From Cherax quadricarinatus (taxonomy: Eukaryota > Arthropoda > Malacostraca > Decapoda > Parastacidae), in assembly GCF_038502225.1 (NCBI RefSeq), contig NC_091292.1:46396004-46460003 (forward strand): DNA of 64,000 nt. The letters are read 5' to 3'. Positions 25,155-35,143 of this stretch are shown piece after piece. Each line of letters opens with the position of its first letter. Within the stretch, counting starts at the first letter, position 1. Below the pieces are notes generated by a model. The model was given only the letters and a program-made list of their open reading frames with translations. It had not been told where the DNA came from and ran no database searches. The translations under genes and the position numbers were made by a program.

Positions 25155-27120
25155 CACACACACAAAACACTCTTATGAACACCTTCAAAACACTCTCATA
25201 AATTTGAATACTCACAAAAATACTTTTGAACATTACCAAACAACACTGAAACACTTCCAAGACAACATTTTGAATACTCCCAAATAAGATTTGACATCTC
25301 TAATTTATCTACACTTTCATATTTCATTAAATTACAACTCATCCCCCAAACTCCTCCCTCATTCTCCAGATTTTTACAACAGTATCACAAAAACTAACTC
25401 AAACACTTTACTTTGAACAACACCAAAAACACCATCAATTACCTTTGAATACTCCAAAAACATCATTCGAACACAGCCAAATCACCACTGAATACTCCCA
25501 GAACACCTTCATAAATACTCTTGCACATCATTTGAACACCTTCAAAAACACCTTTGAATAGTCTCAAACACCATTTGAGTACTCCCAAATACACCACTGA
25601 ATACTACTAAAACACCACTGAATACAATCAAAACACCACCACGATCACCATAAACTAAGATCAACATCACAGACTTACACCCATTTTCACATAAATCCCC
25701 TCAAATCACTATAACCAAGACGATTACCAATTTCTATGAGTACACTCACCTCCAACTAAAATATAACATAAGTGCAAAAAAAACATGAACACAATCCAAA
25801 CACACACGAACACTTACAACAGAATCCCTTTTTTCTCGGTATCTCTAGTTCGACAACTACGCCCACAACCCACAACACCCACATCCCACAACACCCACAA
25901 TCCACATCACCCACAACCCACAATTTTTTCTCGTTTTAACTAATTTCATCAGAAAAAGTCACAACAACAACCCACAACTTATAACCACTTTTCAGCAACT
26001 CTAGTTCGACAACAACACCCACAACCCACAACACCCACAACCCACAATTTTTTCTCGTTTTAACTAATTTTTCACAACAACAACCCACTTATAACATCTT
26101 TTCGTATCTCTAGTTCGACAGAAAAACCCACAACACCCACAACCCACACACCCACAACTTATAACATTTTTTTTCGTTTTAACTAATTTCATCAGGTATC
26201 TCTAGTTCGACAACAATACCCACAACCCTCATCACTTACCAATTTATTCACAATTTATTCGATACAAATTTTCCCCTTCTTTTTATTGAATCTTAAAATG
26301 TAATGCACATTCCTCCCTACATTACTAAAATTCTAATAAAATCCTCTCCATACCCATCTCGTTGTATCCACATAAATTGATATTATACTCACAACAACTA
26401 AATCTCACTACCCAACTACTGCGACATGTTTCTACACCCTCCATTCTTTTCCAATATATCATAACTTTTCACTTCTATAATTTCACAAATTTTCTAAAAC
26501 CCCACATATTTCATTAAATTTCACACCCTCCCCATACATCTCACTCACATTTTTCACATTTGTCTCCCAACAACCTCTTCAGAACAAACACAAAAATCAC
26601 ATTTCACATCCGCAAATGCACACCCATCAATCCACTACACTGTTGAATACTAACAAAAGACATCATTCTTTGAACACCCCCAAAACACCACTTAATACTA
26701 CTCCAAAACTACTAAAAATCACCAGAAACTAAGATCAACACTACCAGCTAATACCCATTTTATAGAAATCCCCACATTCCTCCCTACACTAAATTTCTAA
26801 TAAAATCATCTCCTCAACTCCACATAGTTTAATATTATACTCATAACCCCACAATTTTTCTCATCCAACTATTTCATCAGAAAAAAGTCACCCGTCACAA
26901 ATTTTTAGAAAACACTCATTTTTTATAAATATATCACATACACATCCAACTAAGATATGATATAAATCACATTTTTAGCCACATTCCCTCAATTTCGGTA
27001 ATATGAACAAAATGATTGAGATAACATTTAGAACATTTCCAAATTACGTTGGAGCACATTCAAAAATATATTGGAACAATTCCAAAATACATTAGAGTAC
27101 TCCAGAATTACTTTGACCGA
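24831..27120. other. About 2.3 kb of G-poor, repetitive sequence without genes
   Basis: The plus strand is made almost only of A, C and T; many 60-base lines hold one to four G. It contains a (CA)n tract at 25089-25162, recurrent CACAACACCCACAACCC stretches, and a repeated module with TTTTTCTCGTTTTAACTA and CTCTAGTTCGACAAC (near 24980, 25830, 25930, 26045 and 26170). Degenerate TTTGAATACTCC-type units also recur. I see no coding segment. Confidence 0.7.
25089..25162. repeat. (CA)n microsatellite
   Basis: About 35 CA dinucleotides within the G-poor region. Confidence 0.97.
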
Positions 27121-27163
27121 CTCCATTTTTGGATATTTCCAAATTACTTTTGGAGACTTTATC

Positions 27164-27407
27164 TTAAAATCGAACATTATTTTCTTGTTGGTAAACACAC
27201 GCAATGGTAGAAATATTTACTCGATTTCCGGATAGAAACACAATCCTCGCTCTGAGAGACTCCTTGAGCTTATATGGCTTACCCCAAAGTATTGCATCAT
27301 GATTTTTGTACAATCCCCTCCAGCGACGCCATGAAATGGTGTTCACACCCAAGGTAGATTTAAGATAATCATCTCTTTCCAGACCAACTGTGTCCTCTTG
27401 TGCTAAA
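27164..27407 (-). CDS. Unrecognised C-terminal coding segment, possible terminal exon
   Basis: The minus strand is open from about 27407 to the stop at 27164, about 80 codons, without needing an ATG. It reads AQEDTVGLERDDYLKS, then ISWRRWRGLYKNHDAILWG and KESLRARIVFLSGNRVNIS, ending in QQENNVRF. A possible splice acceptor (CCAAATTTTAG) lies just upstream on that strand. Composition is protein-like (charged, mixed, aromatic), unlike the low-complexity frames around it. I do not recognise the family. It lies on the same strand as and downstream of the ORFs at 28134-29002, so it may be the last exon of the same gene or a separate short gene. No polyadenylation signal was established. Confidence 0.4.
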
Positions 27408-27410
27408 ATT

Positions 27411-28133
27411 TGGTGAGGTCACAGGGCTGACAGACACCATGAAATTAACTTAAATGAGATATAACATTTGTATTCTACCTCAATACTTTTTTCATGGTAA
27501 GGTTTGATTGATTTAAAATTCATCATGTCTTAAAAATTTTTATTAAACATTTCTCTTTTTAATGAATGAAACATCATATATTATTAATCTTGGTGTAACA
27601 ACACGCTCTAAACATCATAAATCCTCCCCTCTAAGTCTTGTTCTTCCAAGCCCCGTCACATCGGTACCTGTAAATGTTAATATTTTTTTTATTTCATTAG
27701 CATATAATGGGGAGAAATTTGCATCATCACCTGTAAAAGATATAAACCAACTAAAAGTTACATATTTTTTTCACTATCCCAAACATATGCCTCTCAAGTG
27801 TTACATCAGTATTCTTCTCGTTAACTTAAATATCTTCCCATTATTGACTTAAAAGCATAATCATACTGTGTCCCCTTATTAACTTAAATGAATTAAAAGC
27901 GTCTTGTTAACTTAAATGATGTAAGTATTATGGTAGACATGATTCTTGGTGTTCAGGTAGAGAGAGAAGGTCGAAATGGTAAGTGACACATTTCATGAAG
28001 AGGTAAATATGAGTTATATATATTAATTCAAATATATCTCTCTCTCTTCAAGTTATAATTACTTCCTCATAATAATTTAAATGAATTAAACCACTGATAC
28101 AAGGTAAATAATTTTGCTTACCTTATAAGTTAC
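27411..28133. other. Spacer with four copies of the 11-mer TTAACTTAAAT
   Basis: AT-rich, without convincing coding sequence. TTAACTTAAAT occurs at 27445-27455, 27821-27831, 27879-27889 and 27907-27917. A fifth copy is at 29231-29241, upstream of the next ORF, where the flanking CTTCCCATTATT is also shared with 27834-27845. Confidence 0.6.
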
Positions 28134-28564
28134 TCACACATTAGGTTCAATGTTTTTAATATATTGTTTAATATCTGTGAAAAGTTCTCTCCAAATTAAT
28201 TTCCACTTCTTTGTGTTGTACCATCTATGCAAAATGCACAGATTATACTGTCTATTAAATATTTGACTGACAAAGTTTTCAGATATATTGTTTTCCAAAA
28301 TATAATATACCAGATCATCACTCCACTCCGTTACCATTTCATCAATGAATTTATGCGAATCAAGTTCATTTTCTAACCAATTTTTAACTCGTTGAAAATT
28401 CTTTTCACTCAATGATTCACCATCTTTCCTTAAGAGTTGATTGACAGTGTTGCAAAATTCCAACCAAGGAAGATCTTTCACCGTTTCACAAATAACAATG
28501 AAATCGCCAAGTTTCCCCATATTAGATGCTTTCCATGTGGTTCCCGGACAATGTCTGGGGGTGA
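28134..28564 (-). CDS. Unrecognised ORF, member B of a small paralogous set
   Basis: The ATG at 28520 opens 128 codons; the frame is open further upstream to about 28564 (TPRHCPGTTWKASN precedes the Met). Key blocks are MGKLGDFIVICETVKDLPW, LLRKDGESLSEKNFQRV, TEWSDDLVYYILENN and FVSQIFNRQYN. It is hydrophilic with regular helical spacing and has no signal peptide or membrane span. The Met-Gly-Lys block aligns with the ORF at 29471-29620, and the Trp-Ser-Asp-Asp block aligns with WSEEILENLLL in the ORF at 28636-29002. A donor-like GTGAGT overlaps the stop codon, so the protein may continue by splicing. I do not recognise it. An intron of about 71 nt joining it to member A is possible but not proven. 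Confidence 0.45.
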
Positions 28565-28635
28565 CTTACACACAACTCTCCCATACACATAAAGAGTTGC
28601 TAAATAGTATTAAATGAAAATTTCATTAAACTTAC

Positions 28636-29002
28636 CTAAACTAGGATCAGCCATTTCAAAATCCATTTTCATAATTAATTTTTTGGGCTTTGGTATAATA
28701 AAAGTTTGAGATAAATGACTACTCCATTCACATTCTCGTAACAATAAATTTTCCAATATTTCTTCACTCCATCGTTGAGTCATTTCTCGTACCTCAGCTA
28801 CAAACACTTCTTTTGAGAGAACATGTTCCGCATCAACTCTTTTTTGAATGGGTTCGACTCTCTTAATTGTATATAACATTTCTATAAACACCACACTAGT
28901 ATGTTTTGTCGCAACCACCTCCATATTTCTTCTTCTGCTCAAGTGATTCCTTACCATTTCACTCCAAATATTTATACCAAAAATTTCAATCGTTGTCATC
29001 AT
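28636..29002 (-). CDS. Unrecognised ORF, member A of a small paralogous set
   Basis: The ATG at 29002 (with a second Met next to it) opens 130 codons. A strong splice-donor-like GTAAGTTT falls at 28635, after DFEMADPSL. Blocks: TTIEIFGINIWSEMVRN, HVLSKEVFVAEVREMTQ, RWSEEILENLLLRECEW and HLSQTFIIPKPKK. The Trp-Ser-Glu-Glu to Ser-Gln-x-Phe section resembles member B (28134-28564) with the same spacing to within one residue. No recognised domain, signal peptide or membrane segment. Two TGACGTCA palindromes and a copy of TTAACTTAAAT lie 180-260 bp upstream of the start. It could be a host gene, an unknown large transposon or an integrated DNA virus; the sequence does not decide. Confidence 0.45.
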
Positions 29003-29470
29003 CGAATATCATTTTTTTTAATAATACAAATACACATTACAGGGGATTTCTTCAAAGCATATATATTATCCATTGTATATTTCAAATAATATGTTTAGCC
29101 ATTGTTAACTTATCTTATTTTTCAGTAAAAAGAAATATTCAGACAATATTTTTTTTGGCAACACTTACTACTTGCTTGTGACGTCACTATCCAGCAACAC
29201 GTTAAAACAGGATAGAGCATCTTCCCATTATTAACTTAAATGAAACTAAAAGAGTGACGTCACGATACTCATTGATCAAATTATCTTACCTTTAATTGTC
29301 TTCATGCATTTCCAAGTATGTACCATCGGTATAGTAATAACAAGTCATAATACCATTGAAGTAAGTTATGATTACACTCTACAGGACCCAACAAACGCAT
29401 TACCAATTCCAATCATTTGCTAGAAATCAACACACTTGGCGAAGTTCCCCTATGGGGGTTTGTTCATCTA
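29003..29470. promoter_or_regulatory. Possible promoter region of the minus-strand ORF at 29002
   Basis: TGACGTCA lies at 29179-29186 and 29255-29262, and TTAACTTAAAT at 29231-29241. The same motifs recur elsewhere in 24.6-29.3 kb. No TATA box was assigned with confidence. The regulatory role is inferred from position only. Confidence 0.3.
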
Positions 29471-29620
29471 TCATCCACGATACAACTTTTTCTTGCTAAG
29501 ATCACCTCCTCCGGATATTAAAGGTTTATATTCATTCCACTTAAGATTCTTCACCTCACCAAAGAAATCCAACAAATGTTTAACTCTCCCCATCCTGTAT
29601 GTCACTAAACTCGTGTAGGT
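29471..29620 (-). pseudogene. Short paralogue fragment related to member B
   Basis: The minus strand is open from 29620 to the stop at 29471-29473; the ATG is at 29593. It reads MGRVKHLLDFFGEVKNLKW, then NEYKPLISGGGDLSKKKLYRG. Aligned to member B, Met-Gly-[KR], Val-Lys-[DN]-Leu-x-Trp-x-Glu, Gly-[DE], Leu-Ser-x-Lys and Arg match over about 40 residues with one gap. The stop truncates it relative to member B, so it is either a broken paralogue or the first exon of another member. Confidence 0.45.
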
Positions 29621-30029
29621 TCATTCACCTATCGTCATGGTGATGCCACGTAGTGTTTTTCATGGAACAAATTTCTCTACACATATAGTTATAAAAACTA
29701 CTAACTCGACAACCCTCGTGGTGAAAAGAGTATAAGAAGACACATCTGTATTGAGTTACAAGAGTATTTAGATGGAGACTTCAGATTTGCGTAAGTTCCC
29801 TGGATTGTAAAAATGCAAGTGAGATTTTTGTTATAGTCTAAAAAAAAAAATCGTGTTAGACTCATCTTGTGTTTAAGTTAACAAGAGGAAAAGTTCATTT
29901 AATAAGTGGAAGTTACATGTGTAAAATTTGTTACAGAAGCAAAAGTGTCTACACATCACTGAACTGATAAAGAAATGATTAATTCGATAGAAAACCTTGA
30001 TCACAACCCTCCAAAACAAAGGAAGGTTA
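29621..30029. other. No gene recognised
   Basis: AT-rich sequence between the ORF array and the LTR remnant. A TATAAG and an ATG followed by a GTAAGT lie at about 29730-29795 on the plus strand, too little to call a gene. Confidence 0.5.
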
Positions 30030-30324
30030 TCGTAAGGGGTTCTTAAATGGTGATATCGTAGGTTGAAAGTAGACACACTTGTAGGATGGTAACTATATTG
30101 TCAGACTGAGATGAGGGATGGAGCCCAGTGCCTTGCCTGTCTTCGCCTGGATGGTCTGCCGCCGAGTGAGGCCGGGGCAGAGGTATGAGCCTGCACATGT
30201 GCATCCGGTGACATCACACAAAGCCACAGGCCTACAAGGGATCTCGTATCTAAAGCACATGGATGATACTACTATGCTATGCTATATAATACAGGGAATA
30301 CAGGGATCAGCAACTATGCTGACA
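30030..30324 (-). mobile_element. LTR of a Ty3/gypsy-type element (diverged copy)
   Basis: Clearly related to the roughly 300-bp LTRs at 48969-49268 and 49663-49960 (shared ACACTTGT.GGATGGTAAC, GGGATCAGCAACTATGCTGACA). It lies downstream, on the minus strand, of the gypsy pol fragment at 30829-31290, as a 3' LTR should. The end beyond 30324 continues with similarity to the interior of the 49-kb element (GTCATGTTACGTA). Confidence 0.65.
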
Positions 30325-30828
30325 GCTCGGTCATGTTACGTATGTCGTCCCGACATACACTACTATACTATAGGCTGAACAGGCAGGCGGATCTGGGCTG
30401 ATTCTATACAATAACAAATTCATATATAACTTAGAACTAATGGATGGTACAACATGATTTTGACGTAATGGGTGTTAACGTAATGAGTTTTAACGTAATG
30501 CATTACAACTATAAGAACAAATCATTGTACAATATGGATGGAATTGATCGATCGATCTGTATTCATACACTCTACGGATTCTGAGGAAGAATAAATATAT
30601 ATATATACAAGGTGAAATTAACAGCAAAAGCATCCGGTGCACTCAGACTATTACTGTCAAATTCTCAGAATACGGAGGGAACGTGAACACGAAAATTTCT
30701 GACAACTGATCAACTAATGACAAAACACACAGTTGATAATTTCATTCATCTCGGACATCTAATTATGCAGACTATGTACATTTAAACCCAATTCTGCGAG
30801 GGTTAGGTTTACATATGCAGAATGGTTA
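30325..30828. other. Probable gypsy 3' region without coding sequence
   Basis: Lies between the pol fragment and the LTR. I see an AT-rich stretch with a short TATATATA run, but no coding block. Confidence 0.45.
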
Positions 30829-31290
30829 TCATCTCTGGGAGGATTGAATTCCTCTGCAATGGCTAACACATGCCTTGACTGAGGACAGTCTGAATGAGTA
30901 TCTACAAAAGATACAGCTACAATCACTAGTGACTGTGGAATTACTAATTCGTCTGCTAGGAGTACTCAACTCAACTATTCGATACAGTAATTCTTGGCTC
31001 GTTACAAAGTCACTAATGGGTGCTGGTGGCTTCACAGTAAGAATAAGATCTTCCTGGAGCAGGAATCGAATCACACCAGAACACAAGGGATCGGTTCTTT
31101 GGGCTTTTTTGACATCCTCGACAGTAAATGGAGGATCTGCAGTAACTACACTAACGTGTCGCGATAAAGCATCTGCGACTACATTCGACTTGCCAGGTAA
31201 ATTTTCAAAAGTGGGATTGAACTCTTGGATAGTCAAGGTCCATCTGGCTAACCTTCCAGTAGGCTGTTTGTTCTAGAATAAAGGTAACAG
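30829..31290 (-). pseudogene. Ty3/gypsy pol fragment: RNase H end and start of integrase
   Basis: The minus strand reads FNPTFENLPGKSNVVADALSR, the hallmark end of the gypsy RNase H domain, followed by the linker TVEDVKKAQRTDPLC and QELLYRIV, which leads into integrase. The frame then degrades and ends near 30829 before the HHCC and DDE blocks. Upstream (above 31240) the frame continues for a short way (ARWTLTIQEF). This is a truncated relic. Confidence 0.8.
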
Positions 31291-31892
31291 TTCTTCCTTA
31301 CTGGAGGAAAGAACAAACTCGGTGGAGTGGATGACTCCCCCCGGTTGAAAAAATTAACGCTATGACACGCAATATGAGCAAGGGAGAACGAATCTACTAT
31401 CTCAAACTGCAAGCACAGGAGAAAAGAAATGAACACGGTGAACAATGCTGATATTCAATCTGAGTCGCACACAGTGACACGAGGTATCAGCTATAAAGAA
31501 ACTACACTTACAAACGTTAACATGTGAAAGTTACTCGAGAAATAACTTCTTACAATGAACTGATTACTGTCAGCTAGGATGGGATCACCATCTGGAACAT
31601 TAGGAACAACAACAGACACTCTAGTGAGAACACTAGCTGTAACAGAGACGTCTTTCTGCAGACAGCATGTCACATCAACAAGAGATGGCATTACTAGTTG
31701 CAAGTAATCGTTTTCTGACAAGGCATCCCCTGTGGAGAAACTACTACTCGAACTAGCAGTCATTGCAGGGATAGGCTGTGCACTCAAGGCAGTCTGAGTG
31801 TCCCCGGACACTTGAGGCAACAGAACACTATCCTGCAAGTCTGAAGGTATAGGTGGAACACAGACGGGAATGACAGAATTACTAGTGCCTGA
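31291..31892. other. Uncertain sequence; minus-strand open stretch next to the gap
   Basis: A minus-strand frame from about 31892 to 31491 is open for roughly 130 codons, rich in Ser, Val and Pro (PVCVPPIPSDLQDSVLLPQ). It could be a gypsy linker segment, but I find no diagnostic motif. The gap at 31893 cuts it. Confidence 0.35.
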
Positions 31893-31992
31893 NNNNNNNN
31901 NNNNNNNNNNNNNNNNNNNNNNNNNNNNNNNNNNNNNNNNNNNNNNNNNNNNNNNNNNNNNNNNNNNNNNNNNNNNNNNNNNNNNNNNNNNN
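31893..31992. other. Assembly gap, 100 N
   Basis: Exactly 100 undetermined bases next to a (TA)n tract, a typical place for assembly failure. Confidence 0.99.
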
Positions 31993-32075
<83 letters not shown>

Positions 32076-32080
32076 TATAT
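31993..32080. repeat. (TA)n microsatellite
   Basis: About 44 TA dinucleotides, adjoining the gap, so its true length is unknown. Confidence 0.97.
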
Positions 32081-32217
32081 GGGGTCCACCTCTGGTGTAA
32101 ATTGTGGGACCCATAGCCTCGGAGAAGTGGATAAAAAGGCTTCAAGGAAGAATATTTGGATTTCTTCCTGAAGCCGTTTGAATATTCCACTTCCCCTACC
32201 ACCCCATCTTTTATATT

Positions 32218-35057
32218 TTTTTATTTTTTTTTTTACCAATAGGAATATTTTATTACATAATATGGTACAGAAGATTTAAGAGATACATTGTTGATATAAA
32301 GGTGGCATATACGGTACATGTTGTTACGTGTGTATCACCGATTATAAGGCGAAAATCTCATCCAGCTCCTCAGAGCTGGGGCGTGTGCCCAAAATACAGC
32401 AGGCATTACCCCTTTGAACAGCCGCACTGAGCCGCTGGAACAGAAAACTAGCTGCCCTGGGATCCCTAGTTACCCTGATGAGTCTTTTTCCCAGCTCCTT
32501 AAGGAATTTAGATGCACTCTTTCCCCATGAGCCAAGGGTCTCTGAGCCTATGGGAACAAACATATAATGATGGGCAAGTTCTCCATATTTTCTAGACTTT
32601 TGGGACTCCCTGAAGCTGGCAGCTGCCCCTCCTTCCTCCCTGGTGTATTGGAGATAGGTATCAGCCAAGGTAGATGCACATGTATAGTCCCACACCACCT
32701 GCTTCCCATCTGTCCAGGCTTGAAGGGTGATACCATCTGGACGCTTCTGGCTGCCATCAGATCTGCATAGTTGGGGTGGCTCCCTTACTGCTGGGCATCC
32801 AGCTGTTGTGAGGCTCCTCTTGATAATGTTATTAACCTCCTCATGTCTTGCAATCTTTCCCTCGGATTTACGGCACACAAGACCATGGTACCCGAATCGG
32901 TCTGCTGCTTCACTGCCACAAATACACCTGTGTTCGGCGAGAATAGGGGCGGCAAGTCGAAGGGCAACACCGATGCGGATGGTCTGTGGGTCGAGGCGTG
33001 TGCCAAGGCTGGAGTTGGGAACAGCCAACAGAAAGTCCCCAGCATGAGGGGCTCTCACTGCCAGGAGGCGGGCTCTATCCTTCCCTGACACACTCTGAAG
33101 CATTGTTGAGGCTATATTTTCCACTATTGGACCATCCCAGTGCGATTGTTTGTAGTTGTTGGGGGGAGCAGGTCTGGTTTCAGAGCCCGTTAGATTATCC
33201 CAGATCATTGCTCCGTCAATGAATTTTTGGTCCTGGACTCCAATCTTGTCCCTAAGATGTTCAGGGAGAATCGCTGCTACAAGCTCTCTGGATGCAATAC
33301 ACGAGGACAGAAAAGCAGGTAACGCAATCTGTGATGACTTGCGGACACCAATGCCTCCTAGTCTGACTGGAAGTGTAGCTTGGTTCCACTGCCCGTCTTC
33401 TAGAGTAAGGTTAAGTACTTTCGTAAAAATCTGCCTCAGAATACTGTCATATTCGTGCAGTATAGGGTTATCATATGAAGGTGCACATCTTAGGAAATAT
33501 GTCAACCTGGGCAGACTCAAGCACTTTGTGAGAAGGTACAAGGCATCGTGGGTGTCCAGATTGCCTATTCGTTGTTCCATTCTCCTTAACTCTTCCAATT
33601 TCTTCCTGAGAATTGTGTCAATGGCATTGCTTCCCAGAGGTGCTCCTAGCAAGACACTATTTGTGGGGGCAATGACTGCTGCTCCTGGTAGTTTTGATCT
33701 CACTGCATTTATCACTTGTTGACTGACTGAGATGATTTCACATTTGGATGGATTCAGGATGAGACCCATTTCCTGTCCCCGTGTCATTACCTGTGTAAGG
33801 TCATGTAGGAGGGACTCCTTTGTACCTGCTAGTGTGCCATCATCTAGGAACCAGATGTTTAGCTCGCTGGTCAGTCTGACTGTGATTTCCCTAACTGCTA
33901 TACAGAAGAGAAATGGTGCAAGAGGATCTCCTTGTTGGACACCCTCCGATGATGTGATTTCATGCTCTCCAAAGAGAAGCATTGATTCCTTGCTATACCC
34001 AGCTGAAACAAAAGGGAAGAGACCAGGGAAATGTTCTTGTACTGCTGCTAATACCACGTCTCTTTTCAGGAGATTGAACGCATTCTTGAAATCTAATTTT
34101 ACCACTGCATTGTCCTCAGGCAGGTTGTTGATATACGCCCTTGTTGCATGAACCGCTGCTTCACTTCCTTGAGAGACCCCAAAGCCAAGCTGGTTTGGTT
34201 GAAGCATCATGGCTGCCTGTGCACGAATACTTCGGACAGCAGCTTTGGATACGAGGCGGCGTAACGTGTTGCCTACTGCAATTGGCCGAATTCCTCCATC
34301 CTTCTTTTTAAGTGCACAAAGTGTTGCACCAAAAAAGAAAGGTCTAATTTCATCAGGAATCAGACCAGCCAAGGAATTGTTGACGAACCTTGTGATCTCT
34401 GAAAGCAGTGTCTCTGCAATTTCCCCAATAACTGGATTAACCATTTCCTTTAAATGCTGTGGCCTTATTCCAGTGTAACCCCCAGCAGAGCCAGATGGGA
34501 ACGACATTATTGCTTTGTAAATGTCTGAGTCTTCCACAATCAATGGTTCCATAGTGGGGACAGAGGTGTTGGAACTGTTGGTGCCACTGGTTTCCCTGGC
34601 AGGGTGCTTTCCTCTAAGTGCTTCAGCCGTGTCAGCATCCCTGGGAGCAACTGTATCTTCACTGGTAATAATTCTGATTGCCCCCACTGTGTTGCCCTCT
34701 TCAATTTTCTTGCTCACCTGGACTCTGACTTTTTCACTGTCAGTAGAGTGAGTGGGGGTTCTGCCTCTCCCTTTTTTGTGTTGACGGGGAAGGCGAATGA
34801 GGTTATCAACTCTAGGAAAATCTCTTAAGGATTTAATTATCATTGAGGCTAGCCTCTTTCCCCTTCTTTCCGGCACAGCTAAGCAGACATTGCCAAAAAG
34901 TAGCAAGTTGTGCCATGCCTTGATGGTTGGTGGAGCATTTAAGATAGTGGAACCATCGTTTACTTTTTTCAGGAGGTCTGTAAGTTTCCCAGCTGCGTGT
35001 GGACGGGCTGCTTTGGGAATATGTGTGAGTGTCCTCGTACCGGTCAGTGTTCAGTGG
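32218..35057 (-). mobile_element. LINE with restriction-like endonuclease, 5'-truncated
   Basis: On the minus strand a single ORF is followed by a short 3' tail that ends in an A-rich run (32218-32235 read as A on that strand). It is bordered at its 5' side by the leader of the CR1 element at 35.04 kb. This single-ORF design with a C-terminal nuclease belongs to the early-branching LINE group that includes R2, R4, NeSL, CRE and Hero. Site specificity cannot be judged here. Confidence 0.8.
32342..35057 (-). CDS. LINE polyprotein: RT, CCHC and restriction-like endonuclease
   Basis: The frame is open from about 35057 to 32342 (some 900 codons) without a stop; the first ATG inside it is at 34906. 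Residues below are counted from that Met. RT: KLDFKNAF (270-277), GVQQGDPLAPF (322-332), FLDDGTLAG (353-361, the catalytic Asp pair). C-terminal part: CICG and HGLVC (661-678, zinc-binding), then KRPDG (721-725) and VWDYTC (738-743), matching the P-D...D core of the restriction-like nuclease. The known role of such proteins is to nick a chosen DNA site and reverse-transcribe the element RNA there. The upstream part (RTLTHIPKAARPHAAG) is in frame with no Met, so the N-terminal region, including any DNA-binding fingers, is missing. The uninterrupted frame suggests a fairly recent insertion. Confidence 0.8.
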
Positions 35058-35086
35058 TCAGTCGTCAGTGTTCAGTGGTCAGTCGT
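35045..35086 (+). promoter_or_regulatory. Two tandem 21-bp units in the CR1 leader
   Basis: CAGTGTTCAGTGGTCAGTCGT is present twice directly before ORF1. The related subfamily has six tandem 22-bp units in the same place (61436-61565), with the shared core TTCAGTGGT. Promoter function is inference. Confidence 0.45.
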
Positions 35087-35143
35087 CACGTGAGGTCACA
35101 GACCCTGAGCTGCTTTGGGGATTAGCGTGGACGGTTACAAAGC

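Noticed and set aside
29771..29960. Possible plus-strand first exon (short ATG frame followed by GTAAGT)
   Set aside because: Only about seven codons, and joining to the next possible acceptor gives an early stop.
32727..34828. Several plus-strand frames of 70-190 codons
   Set aside because: All lie opposite the restriction-endonuclease LINE ORF and show no motif.
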